Shown here: positions 21,981-31,507 of the stretch, piece by piece
Position numbering within the stretch: the stretch's first letter is position 1
Layout of the letters: each line of letters opens with the position of its first letter
NCBI RefSeq assembly: GCF_023278565.1
Contig: NC_064679.1
Location: 62,001 to 126,000 of the forward strand
Length of the DNA: 64,000 bases
Source: Colletotrichum lupini
Lineage: Eukaryota > Ascomycota > Sordariomycetes > Glomerellales > Glomerellaceae
Direction: 5' to 3'
Notes under the pieces: model-generated
Database searches by the model: none
Seen by the model: only the letters and a program-made list of their open reading frames with translations
What the model was told of the DNA's origin: nothing
Translations under genes and position numbers: made by a program

Positions 21981-22766
21981 AATAGCAACGGGGGGCGGAC
22001 GCGAGATGGGGCCGTGATCTCGACGGGGCCGGCATCTGAAGCGTCAAATTTAACGTCTATAGAATGGTGTATGCTCAGAGAATTCCAGTTTCGAGTTTGA
22101 ACATGATGACACGTCTTGGTGGCCGGCTGCGTTGGAAAAAGGATGCAAAACCAGCGTCGCCAGCAAAAAGTTTGATGATAGATTTTTTTGCAAAGATGCA
22201 GCTCCGACCTTGCCTGGGCTAGCCGAAAGGAGAACGTTGGTACTTGGCCTCAGACCTCAAGACTCGGGGGGCGTAGGGGCGTAGAGGCCGTTCGGGTGGT
22301 GACGGCGGACGATTGATGCTGCCCTGAGGTACAGGCAGGCAGCCAGCTACACACCACTGTGACTCGAACCACCGATGAATGACGACCGCTGTTTGGGGGA
22401 CTTTGCTCCCTTGGATCAACGAAATGGGTGACAGGAGTCAGGGGAAGTCCATCCAACCAGACGTCCGGATTCGACCAAAGTGCCCCACATCTGTCTTTGG
22501 CTGGCGCGCACCTCAAAAAAGTGACCAGTTCTGAACAATGCACGCCTCAGGCATTCGCCCCATTCAGGCTGGCCAACCACAATCGAGGGATTTGGCTAGC
22601 AATCATCAATCGACCGAAGCTTCGGCTCAGACCTGCGACGACATCACATCCAAAAATACCAAGCAATTGGGCCCGCATCGGAACCACAACTTCGGCCACG
22701 GTATGCCCATTCCACCCTCAATTGACTCGTAGACTATCGTGACAACCTAACTCGCCTCTTTCGCAG
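21981..22766. other. Divergent promoter region of SWR1 and NDUFB8-like gene
   Basis: About 0.8 kb between two head-to-head housekeeping genes. The last bases before the NDUFB8-like start read CTAAC…TTTCGCAG immediately before the ATG, which looks like a branch point and 3' splice site, so a 5'-UTR intron probably ends exactly at 22766. Open frames here (for example 22428–22742) are not convincing as genes. Confidence 0.55.
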
Positions 22767-23424
22767 ATGCTGTCCCAACGATTTGCGCGGGCCTCGACGG
22801 TCCGCGGCGCAGTCCAGGCCGCCCGACGAACCCCGATTGTCCAGCAACGTACCTTCTTCCCTCCTCAGTTCAACGACCGCAAAGTTCTCGAGGAGAAGTA
22901 CCCCGAGTACCCGACTCTGTCTGACGCAGAGGACCCCAACATGGTCAGTGACACGGCAATTGGCGGCGAGAGAGGAAGGAAAGAGTGAGAGAGGCTCGAT
23001 AGCCGTGGCTAACTCGAAGACGCGCAGAACGGCGGATACATCAACCCTCCCTTCATCAAGAGACAGTTTCGCGATCCCCACGGCGATTGGTGGGACAAGC
23101 AGGAGCGCCGCAACTTTGGCGAGCCTGTCCACGAAGACCACGACTTGCTCGGCATGTTCTCCCCTTTCGAGTACACCTGGACCACCACAGGCAAGGGCCT
23201 GGCCCAGATCGGTGCCTTTATCGTCGTCTTCCTCGGTGTCTGCGGTGTTGTCAAGGCCAGCTACCCCGACAAGGCTTCATACCCGAGAGAATTCCCCGAC
23301 GGACTCGAGAGAGAGTTGGGAGGTGCTAGCGCTCTGCGGGTAGGTCCTGCGGCAGATATATGAGATCAAGACTGCGAGACTAACATAATGACAGGCGAGA
23401 AAGGCTGGCGACGCTGACCCATGA
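22767..23424 (+). CDS. NADH:ubiquinone oxidoreductase ASHI/NDUFB8-like subunit (complex I)
   Basis: Three exons, 22767–22943, 23028–23339 and 23395–23424, with introns of 84 and 55 nt, give 172 residues; the last exon encodes only nine residues. The N-terminus is rich in Arg/Ala/Ser without acids (MLSQRFARASTVRGAVQAAR) and is a good mitochondrial targeting peptide. The middle (GDWWDKQERRNFGEPVHEDH) resembles the NWGEPMH region of mammalian NDUFB8. A single membrane helix follows (GLAQIGAFIVVFLGVCGVV) and then YPDKASYPREFPDGLERELG, matching the YP…YLERGG end of the family. Role: accessory subunit in the membrane arm of respiratory complex I. The assignment rests on motif similarity by eye. A 3' splice site abuts the ATG, suggesting a leader intron. 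Confidence 0.83.
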
Positions 23425-24046
23425 AAATTGTGACATGTCGGGGGTTACGAATGGAGACGCATGTGTGTATTTTAGAGCAGAAGAAGAAATCCTTTGGGAA
23501 CCCCACCAGCAACAAGTTCATATGTCTCCAGTCAATGTTCCAGTCAGAATCATCCGCAGTGAAATCAACCATGCTAGCCTGGCAACCAAGGTGGTCGCAT
23601 CTGACAGGCGGAGTGGGACGCAGACGCGACAGCTTTGCCGCCAAGAATGGCAAGAACGCAAGGTACCTAGTTGGCTATTCCTCGGCCAGTTCTTCACGAT
23701 AGAAGGGCAAGTGCCCGGCTGGCGTCGGCCTCTTGGTGTAGAATGGCGTAGAAATGTATGGCAGCTCCTTCTTTCCGCGAGGCAACTCAGTTCCATCTCT
23801 GCTTGCCCCTTGGACGAAAGGGGTACGGTACCTTGCCGTACCAAAGTCGTCTTCTCTGTCTACCATCCGTCAGTAGACGGGCTCGACGTCAAACAACACA
23901 ACTACAATATTCAGTGTTCCCAGCATACTAATCTCGATCATCGGACTCGACCTTTGTCGTACCCGTCATCGTCTGCTCGCGTTTCTGCTAACAACAAAGA
24001 TTTCACCCATTGTCGCGCTCGACTAGATACTGTGGGGGGTTTCGAC
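23425..24046. other. Intergenic region
   Basis: It lies between two genes on the same strand. An open frame crosses it (from 23435) only because it continues into exon 1 of the downstream gene; its content before 24047 does not look like protein. Confidence 0.4.
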
Positions 24047-25978
24047 ATGCGTTACGATAATTGGGACGTCCTGCTGTTCCCCAGCAGTGGATCGGTGCCG
24101 CTGAAGGAGTTCAAGACAGACTGCTCCGTCATTCCGGACCTTGGTCAGTCTTGACGAGCTCAGTGGTCATGGACGTTTCTTTGCTGATCAATGGATGCCC
24201 TGACAGAATCGAAACTAGCATCATCTCCGGGGTCTTTTGGCTTACCGGTTGTTCATGGCTTCGTCCCCAGTCTTCCCCGCAACATGCCGCTCACGATTTC
24301 CATCTTTTCTTGGACAATCCCTTCCATCAGCAACCCGAATCAAAACGCCAACCTTGTAGTCTTTGCGGCGAGGGTTTACATCGATGGAGAACTCGTCGCG
24401 TAAGAACTTTGCCGTCGACATCGGTGTCGCTTACAGCTTCTAACGGACTTTCAGCGAGGACGTATTCGACCAAGGTCGGCGGACGCCTCTTCCCATCTCT
24501 CAAAGTCTCAGTAAGTCGACACAGTTGCCGATGCATGAACTCGCCGAGGAATATGCCGCTGATCTGACTCTTTACAGAACCAAACAAACACGGTGACCGC
24601 GATCTGATCAGGTTCCCTGCATTCAACGAGAAATATTTACGAGAATACTCCTGGAATCCTGCCGCATCCCTTGGCCGCATCCAAGTTATCGTCACGGAAG
24701 CAGTCCAGCGTGACCCGACGACTCTTTCCTTGGACCACATCAAAAATATCGCCGCATTTTCTTTCTGCCACGCTCCACTCGGTCGGTAGCACCTAGTGAC
24801 TCAGTTCGCTGTCTGGACTGCGGGCTAATCATTTCTAATGCAACAGAGACGCTCGAGGAAGCTGCCATTGCCTGGCCGAACCGACGCATGTGGGAGAGTG
24901 CCACGCCGGCACATGGCTTTCCCTCAGCAGTCTATCCAACAGGCCACGATCTATCTTCTCAGCAATGGCCTACAAGACCTGTGAGAGATCCGCCTCAAAA
25001 GCCTTTGTCTTCAACTCCAGCGCCCACGACTCTGCCAGTCTTCCAAATAGAGGCGAGTCCGTCAGACCCGCTTCATTCGACGGGAGATTCCGTTCAGCGT
25101 GCCATAGAAGGGTCCAATGGTTGCGCTATCCGTCGGAATCCGTCACGCACTGGTGTTCTGTCGGCCTCAGTCAGCGCAGCGCATCCATCCCTCATGCTTC
25201 AAGATACCACCAATCTAATCGGCCACAACCCAGGGCCATTAAATCCTGTTCATTGGGATTACCCGGTTGGCGAAGCCCTTTATGGCGACCTTAACCCAAG
25301 CAGTTTCTCCACCCAGAGCCAACAAATACGTGGTGCAGCACCATTGAGTTCATTGGAGGCTTCAGACTCTACAACCGACAAGTTTGTCTCTTGTACGCTA
25401 TCTTGTTTCTCACTCTTGGTTGGAGATTGTGCTGACCTTCAGCAGCCGTCCACGATGCGAGGTCGCAGGCTGCCCCGGCCGCGAAGTGGAGCATGTCAGT
25501 GCTTGGTCTGCCAGTCTCTCATGGCAATGGTCCTGAACCTCGACGGGAGCTCTACGCTCCAATCCCCGCAACAGAGGTCAAGTCTCGCAAAGAGTGCCAG
25601 CCTCAGCACAACATCTCGAAGCCATTGGCATCAACATTTTCCAAATCAACATCAGACCCGGAGCTGTTGAAAAGGGTGAAAGGTCGGGCGCTCTCGACCC
25701 TGAACACGCCTCAGGCCAGGTTCATGTTGATTGATCCTGCCAACACCGCCAGGCGCGCTCCGTCGTTGGGCACGCTGGGCACGCCATCGAAGAAGCGGTC
25801 TTCGGCGGCGAAGAGTATCCGGCGATCCGTATCATTTGGTCCAGTCGTCAAGGACATTGAGATTGAGCGGCCGCAACCTGGCATAAAGCCGAGTCAGTGT
25901 AAACGCGACTTCACGCCTCTTGGTGTTATAGAAGTTGTCGCCCAATCTGACCAAGGCCATTCCAGCCCCATCCTTTGA
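24047..25978 (+). CDS. Six-exon protein of unknown function
   Basis: Exons inferred from frame continuity and GT–AG sites: 24047–24143, 24207–24399, 24455–24510, 24578–24781, 24847–25392 and 25446–25978, giving 542 residues. All five introns are 53–67 nt, so the model is coherent although no transcript is available. The N-terminal ~215 residues look folded (NMPLTISIFSWTIPSISNPN, LVVFAARVYIDGELV, then RDLIRFPAFNEKYLREYSW and RIQVIVTEAVQRDPTTLSLD), with alternating strands like a beta-sandwich. The remaining two thirds are Ser/Pro-rich and disordered, ending with basic patches (KKRSSAAKSIRRSVSFGPVV) that could be phosphorylation or nuclear-localisation sites. I do not recognise the family. The last intron has a tandem CAGCAG acceptor, which would add or omit one residue. 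The start at 24047 is the first ATG in frame with the conserved-looking part. Confidence 0.7.
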
Positions 25979-26499
25979 TCATCTACTGCACTGTCAGGAA
26001 GTATTGGGTGCCGAGATATCAAGAGACACGCACGTTGAGCATGACTAAACTAATCAAGAGAAGTCGCTCGGCAGAAAGAGTTTCGGCTTTGGGTGAATGG
26101 TTATGTACCAACGTATGAGACTCCACCGGCGAAGATCATGTATTGTTTACGCTGTGAAGTCTTAGGTCATGGATTACTTTCCACGAAGCACGTGTAGTGT
26201 TTACCAAAATGGCAACGAGCCCCGCAAGTAGCATTCCGTGCCACTAGCAGTAAATAGAACTATAATACGTTAATTGAAGCTTACCGTTGTTTTGGAGTAC
26301 AGTCGGCCTCAAGCTTGATCCGTTGTCATGTTCCGAGCATGTGCCTCTTTAGCCACACAGTATGATAAGGTCATTCAAGCTTATTCAGAAGCTCACAAGT
26401 TACCACAGCTCGGCTAATGGTTCGGGGAGAGATTCTTAGATATTCCGGAGGTGGGGGAGCTTCGATCCACTTTAGGGCCGATTGATTACGCGGGTAATG
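25979..26499. other. Intergenic flank of the DNA transposon
   Basis: The composition is normal up to the TA at 26500–26501 and then drops abruptly into AT-rich transposon DNA. No gene was seen. Confidence 0.45.
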
Positions 26500-26501
26500 T
26501 A

Positions 26502-26545
26502 AGTCGACCCACCCCCTTTTGGCCACCCCCCCCTTTTGGCTACCC
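26502..26545 (+). repeat. Left terminal inverted repeat of the Fot1-like element
   Basis: It starts AGTCGACCCACCCCC and contains two copies of a CCACCCCC(CC)TTTTGGC word. It pairs with 28345–28388, differing by two substitutions and one C in a C run. Confidence 0.93.
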
Positions 26546-28344
26546 CATTTCTCTATCCCAGCTACCGTATTAAAACCCTACCTACGATTTTTAAATTACT
26601 ATAATAATTATAAAAATCGTCTAAATGTAATTCTTTTTTATATACTTATTTATCGATATATAATAATTTTATATACCGAAAATAAAGTTATTTGGGCTCT
26701 TAAGGCTATTAGAAGAGGTCTCTTAGTTAATTAGGCCTCGATTAAGTTCGGAGTTCTAAGGTTAACTCTTTGTAACTATAAAAAAGGCTACTAAACGAGG
26801 GTAATAGTATTCGTAAACCTTTAGAAGCTTCTTTTATAATAAAAAGATTAGCTAGCTTAATAAGTTCGTATTTAATATAATCTAAGCGTTATATTAACTT
26901 ATAAATAACTTATAAAATTTACTAAGTAAGTTCTAAGATCCTAGGGGGATATAAATCCTCTTAAGAAGAGATAGATAGATACTTTTTTAAAAAAGAACTT
27001 ATTAATTAAGGTCTAGAGAAGTCGTATTATTAATTTAAAGTATCTAAATAGGGCTATTACTAATATAATTAAGTTATAATTTAGATTACTTAATATACTA
27101 GAGATTAGTAATATTAAATAGGCTAATAAGTATAATATAAATAAGATTAGTATCTTAGAGAGTAAGGGATTTAATAACCTAGTTTTAAGTAAAATAGAGA
27201 CTATAATAGTGCGAAAAAAAGAGCCTAGTTCGCATATTTAGGTATTTATAATTAAATATATTTTTGTTAATAGTCGAGCTATTAAACTACTAGTTATATA
27301 TAAGGGAAAGTCGGTATAATAATAGTAGTTTCTGTTTAAACTTAACCCTTATACTAGTTAGGAGTTTATAGTAATAGATAATAGCTAGACGACCGATAAG
27401 ACTGCCCTTAAGTAGTTAAAAACAGTATTCTTACTATAGACTAAGACCCCCCCCCTTAGGGGGCTTAGTATATTTAATAAGCCTCGATTATTAGTTCTAA
27501 ATAGTTATAGGAGTTATATAATAATAGAATTTATATAAGAATATTATAAAAATAACGTTTATTTATTATTTTTATTACTATATACTTCCTATATCTTCTA
27601 GCTATTAAATATAGCTATTTTTAGACTTATTAAGTCTAAGTATAAAAAAGAGCTTAATAAGGAGGATATAGTAAATAATTTTATTATTATTAGAAAGCGA
27701 TACTTCTTAAGCTACTATTAGAAAACTCGTTTAGCTAGTCTAACGTCGTTAAATATACGAAGTAGGTAGAAAGTAACTAGACTATATCCCCTTAATATAA
27801 CTAGACTACTTACTAATTTAATAGTCCTACTTAACTTAGTTATACTAACTAAAAAGACTATAAATATTAAGTAAGTAACTAGTAATATTAGAAAAGCTAT
27901 TAACTAGGTATTAGCGGCGTTTATTATTAACTAGTTAATACTTAAGAAAGCTAACGAGCTTTGCGATTAGTTAAAGTTATTTATAGAGCTTAGTTTAGAT
28001 TATAATACTTAACGACTATTATTTAAAAAAATAAAAAAAGTATTTAATAAGTAAGCTTACTATTTAATAATATCTTAGTACTATATTCGAGTTTTAAAAG
28101 CTAAAGTTAACTAATTAAGGCTATAGAAAAAGAAGAGTATATTAATAAACTTAAATACTAAGTTCGTAAATATTTAAGATATATAAAGAGCTTAGGAGGA
28201 CTTTAATAACCGTTTAGTTAGTCCTAGTCGACTTATAGGAGTCGAATTACTTAGGGAGAATAATAACTATATTATTATAGTAATAGAAGATAGTTAATTA
28301 ATTAAGTATAGTTAGTAGTAATATTTTAATACTATGTTTTAATA

Positions 28345-28388
28345 GGGTGGCCAAAAGGGGGGGGTGGCTAAAAGGGGGTGGGTCGACT
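28345..28388 (-). repeat. Right terminal inverted repeat of the Fot1-like element
   Basis: This is the reverse complement of the left terminus (26502–26545) and is followed directly by the TA target duplication at 28389–28390. Confidence 0.93.
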
Positions 28389-28390
28389 TA

Positions 28391-29132
28391 TGGATTCGCG
28401 GATGGATATCCATAGTGGCCATCCTCCTCGGCTCGGACTATGACAGGTCAGTGCATCATCTACCTGTTCATCCCATGAACCGCTCCGTTCCAAGGGTAGA
28501 TCTCGATTTTCTCTCTCGTGTTAAGGTAGTTTTATCCGAATCTCTCATAGCTGGACATCCGCTTCTTGTAACTCTTCAATGAGTCGCTAATCTGTAGATT
28601 GTTGTTTCTGAAGTTCTGTTAGAAGGGGCATCATTGTCCATTCCTTACCCATCATGGCTCGAATTTCAATTCCATAGTAAGTCAATACGTCAGACTCGCA
28701 CGGGGAGACTGACACCTTCGGGTTCCTGGCGCTGGAAGACGCCTCCCGAACCGAAAGCCGGGATGGAGTACTCGCCGGGATGGGTTGCAAAGGTACTCTA
28801 GACCCCAGATCTCGCACTCCGCAAGTGACCCAATGTGACCTGTAATTCGTTGGTTTACATGGCCTAATGCAGCTAACCATCGTTTGCATGTGCGGGGATT
28901 TGGGGAACTGCTCAAAGTGTGGGGTGTAAAGGAAATTGGCATTGGAACGTCGGGATATCCGGTCGACGGCATGAATACGGTTGTTCCTGGCAGGCTTTGG
29001 GCAATAGTGCCTCAATTGATCTGGTATATAAGAGACTTCATGTCCAGATTTCCATATCCCGTTCGCCCCGATGGCTGATGTCCTGCAAGCTCAATTGCGT
29101 TGCAAGTAGCCAGTCAAACAGAGATCTTGACA
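28391..29132. other. Upstream region of the GH1 gene
   Basis: Base composition returns to normal immediately after the transposon. Open frames here (for example 28587–29015, minus) carry no recognisable domain. The right end holds the beta-glucosidase promoter. Confidence 0.45.
29025..29032 (+). promoter_or_regulatory. TATA box of the GH1 gene
   Basis: TATATAAG lies 108 bases upstream of the start codon at 29133, a good match to the eukaryotic TATA element at a plausible distance. Confidence 0.6.
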
Positions 29133-30950
29133 ATGCTGCAAGCATATCTAGGTCTAGCAGTAGTCTCCCTGACTGGGGCGTATGCCGCTGCGCTCGAGAC
29201 TTCCGGTGCTCCATCGGCAACCGCCCGGCCAACTGCCGCAACTTTGTGGTCCTACAGCACCTTTACGTATGAACAGCTGACGGTAAACCGGTACCCGACG
29301 CCGCTGCCATCTCCTCTGACCATCGCGACCCCATACGCACCACACTTTACCGAGGTTTCGACATTGTTGCCAGAGAATGTCACTTACACGACGTATTCCC
29401 TCAACCCGTCGGCTACAGCGTCCCCCGATGGCCAGTACGGCCAGAGCGCCTACGCCGCTCTCTGGGCAAACTACACTTACACGCATGAGCCTCCCTTCAC
29501 GACAACCGCATCCCCGACACCCATCCCGTCCAGCGAGCTGGTATACCCCCCTCAATTGCCCGCCAGACCCCTGAATGACAACACCGACCTCAAGTTCCCT
29601 TCCAACTTTGTATGGGGCGTGGCTGCCAGCGCATGGCAGATCGAGGGAGGTCTCCAAATCGAGGGTCGTGGCCCTGCTGTGCTTGACGTTGTTGGCGTCA
29701 ACGGCCAGGGATTGCTCGGTACCAATGACTCGAATGTGGCAGACATGCACTACTTCCTGTACAAGCAGGACATCGCGAGGCTTGCGGCTCTTGGCGTGCC
29801 GTACTTCTCCTTCTCCATCTCCTGGACTCGTGTCGTGCCGTTTGGCAGGGCAGGTTCGCCGGTCAACCAGCAGGCGTTGGACCACTACGACGACGTGATC
29901 AATACTTGTATAGAGTACGGCATCACTCCGGTCGCAACGTTGATGCACATAGATGACCCCGTTGGCATCTTTGACAATCTCGACGAGTTCCCAAATCACT
30001 ACGCCTACTATGCCAAGCAAGTCATGGCGCGGTATGCGGACAGAGTGCCGTACTGGGTCACCTTTAACGAGCCAAACATTGCCGTGCAATTCACCCTGCC
30101 CAGCTACGATGGATTAACGGCGTTCCTCCTCGCCCACGCAGACGTCTACCGCTGGTACAAGGACGTCCTCGGCGGTACTGGCAGGATCACCATGAAGTTC
30201 GCAAACAACCTTGCTGTCCCTCTAGACCCAGGCAACCCAGACGACGTCGCAGCCTCCTACCGCTACCAAGACTTCATCCTCGGCATCATGAGCAATCCCC
30301 TCTTTTTGGGGAAACAGTTCCCCGAAGTAGTTCTCAACACGCCCAAGATGAACGCCACGCTCACAAAGGCCCTGACCGACGAACAACTCGCCCACATCAA
30401 CGGCACCATGGACTACTGGGCCTTTGACCCCTACGGCGCTCAATACGCCACAAACCCACCAGGAGGCTACGAAGCCTGCGCGGCCAACTCCTCAGACCCC
30501 CTCTGGCCCTCATGCGTGACGCTCACCACAATTCAAGCCAACGGCTGGGCAATGGGCGCGATCTCCGAAGGCGGCGCCCTCATCGCCCCGTCCTACGTGA
30601 GAGAGCAATTCGGCTTTGTCTGGAACACGTACCGGCCGTCGGGCATCATGGTCACGGAGTTTGGGTTCCCGCAGCTGGCGGACGCGCAGACGTCGCACGA
30701 TGCGCAGCGGTATGACTTCGAGAGGACAATGTATTATCAGAACTTCTTGACCGAGACGTTGAGGGCTATTCACGAGGACGGGGTGAATGTCATTGGGGCG
30801 CTGGCGTGGAGCTGGATTGATAATAATGAGTTTGGGAGCTTTGAGGCGCAGTATGGGATGATGGGTGTGAATCGGTCGGATCCAGGGTTGGCGAGGTGGG
30901 TGAAGAGGAGCTTTTTTGACTATGTGGACTTTTTCCAGAGTCACATCTAG
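29133..30950 (+). CDS. Secreted glycoside hydrolase family 1 beta-glucosidase
   Basis: One exon of 605 residues from the ATG at 29133; codons upstream in frame lack an ATG. The signal peptide is MLQAYLGLAVVSLTGAYAA (cleavage near residue 19–20). Residues 21–~150 form a Thr/Pro-rich region with several N-glycosylation sites, absent from classical GH1 enzymes. The (beta/alpha)8 domain follows: FVWGVAASAWQIEGGLQIEG, the acid/base motif TFNEPNIA (glutamate near 313), the nucleophile motif VTEFGFP (glutamate near 509, where most GH1 have TENG), and the C-terminal ALAWSWIDNNEFGSFEAQYG. Family role: release of terminal beta-D-glucose from cello-oligosaccharides or aryl glucosides outside the cell. 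The exact substrate cannot be read from sequence. The replacement of Asn by Phe after the nucleophile alters a residue that lines the active site. Confidence 0.92.
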   Translation: MLQAYLGLAVVSLTGAYAAALETSGAPSATARPTAATLWSYSTFTYEQLTVNRYPTPLPSPLTIATPYAPHFTEVSTLLPENVTYTTYSLNPSATASPDGQYGQSAYAALWANYTYTHEPPFTTTASPTPIPSSELVYPPQLPARPLNDNTDLKFPSNFVWGVAASAWQIEGGLQIEGRGPAVLDVVGVNGQGLLGTNDSNVADMHYFLYKQDIARLAALGVPYFSFSISWTRVVPFGRAGSPVNQQALDHYDDVINTCIEYGITPVATLMHIDDPVGIFDNLDEFPNHYAYYAKQVMARYADRVPYWVTFNEPNIAVQFTLPSYDGLTAFLLAHADVYRWYKDVLGGTGRITMKFANNLAVPLDPGNPDDVAASYRYQDFILGIMSNPLFLGKQFPEVVLNTPKMNATLTKALTDEQLAHINGTMDYWAFDPYGAQYATNPPGGYEACAANSSDPLWPSCVTLTTIQANGWAMGAISEGGALIAPSYVREQFGFVWNTYRPSGIMVTEFGFPQLADAQTSHDAQRYDFERTMYYQNFLTETLRAIHEDGVNVIGALAWSWIDNNEFGSFEAQYGMMGVNRSDPGLARWVKRSFFDYVDFFQSHI

Positions 30951-31507
30951 CTTGTGTAGATACTGTTGAGGAAAGTCGTAAATACTCCTCAAAGATGACT
31001 GGACAATTCATTTAGTACGATTTCGAGGTTTTGAGGTGTTAGTGCAACAGGTGACATCGGTTCTAGTAAGCGGCTATTGCGGCTCGTTTATGTCAGAGTC
31101 TCCGGCCAGTCCTGACCTATCCACGTTTTCATCATGTCAGACTTGATGACGATCTTTCGGAGCCCCGTCCAATCTGGACGTTACCGGCCGCTAGACGAAG
31201 CTAAGCTTACGACCTTTGCATTGGTAGGCTAACCTCAGAAATTGCCTTTGTCTTCCAAAGTTCCCAAATGCCCCAAGTTTTGATTGATTAGTGGGCTAAT
31301 GCACCACCTAGCTGACGTGAGAGGAATGTGGGCTAGGAGGAATGAAATCCGTGATGACAACTTCCTTCTCCACATAGTGTTCATGATGTATAAAGCAGAT
31401 AGGTTACCTTGGCATCTGGATGTCCACTTGAGATCTTCTTGGCATGCTTCTTACAACCCATATTCTAGTGTGCTCAATTCATCCAAGTTGGCAGCAACAC
31501 CGGCTTC
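30951..31507. other. Intergenic region
   Basis: It separates the GH1 gene from the adenylation-domain gene on the same strand. No gene was seen. Confidence 0.45.

Larger units (their letters stand above)
26502..28388 (+). mobile_element. Fot1/pogo-like (Tc1/mariner) DNA transposon, RIP-inactivated
   Basis: This is a complete element of 1887 bp flanked by TA dinucleotides (26500–26501 and 28389–28390), the target duplication of this superfamily. The 44-bp terminal inverted repeats begin AGTCGACCCACCCCC. Plus-strand conceptual translation, reading through stops, shows the transposase in order. A helix-turn-helix stretch lies near 26690–26800 (VIWALKAIRRG, KFGVLRLTLCN). The DDE region lies near 27380–27660, with TDKTALKWLKTVF, LLVLNSYRSY where the family has LLVLDGHGSH, and a downstream YKNNVYLLFL block. 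Stops fall where tryptophan or glutamine is expected, and the aspartate of the DDE triad has become asparagine: C-to-T/G-to-A changes expected from RIP. Length matches Fot1-type elements (about 1.9 kb). The element cannot encode an active transposase. Confidence 0.93.

Noticed and set aside
29154..30089. 311-codon minus-strand frame opposite the GH1 gene
   Set aside because: Antisense shadow of a clearly coding GC-rich sequence with GH1 active-site motifs on the plus strand.
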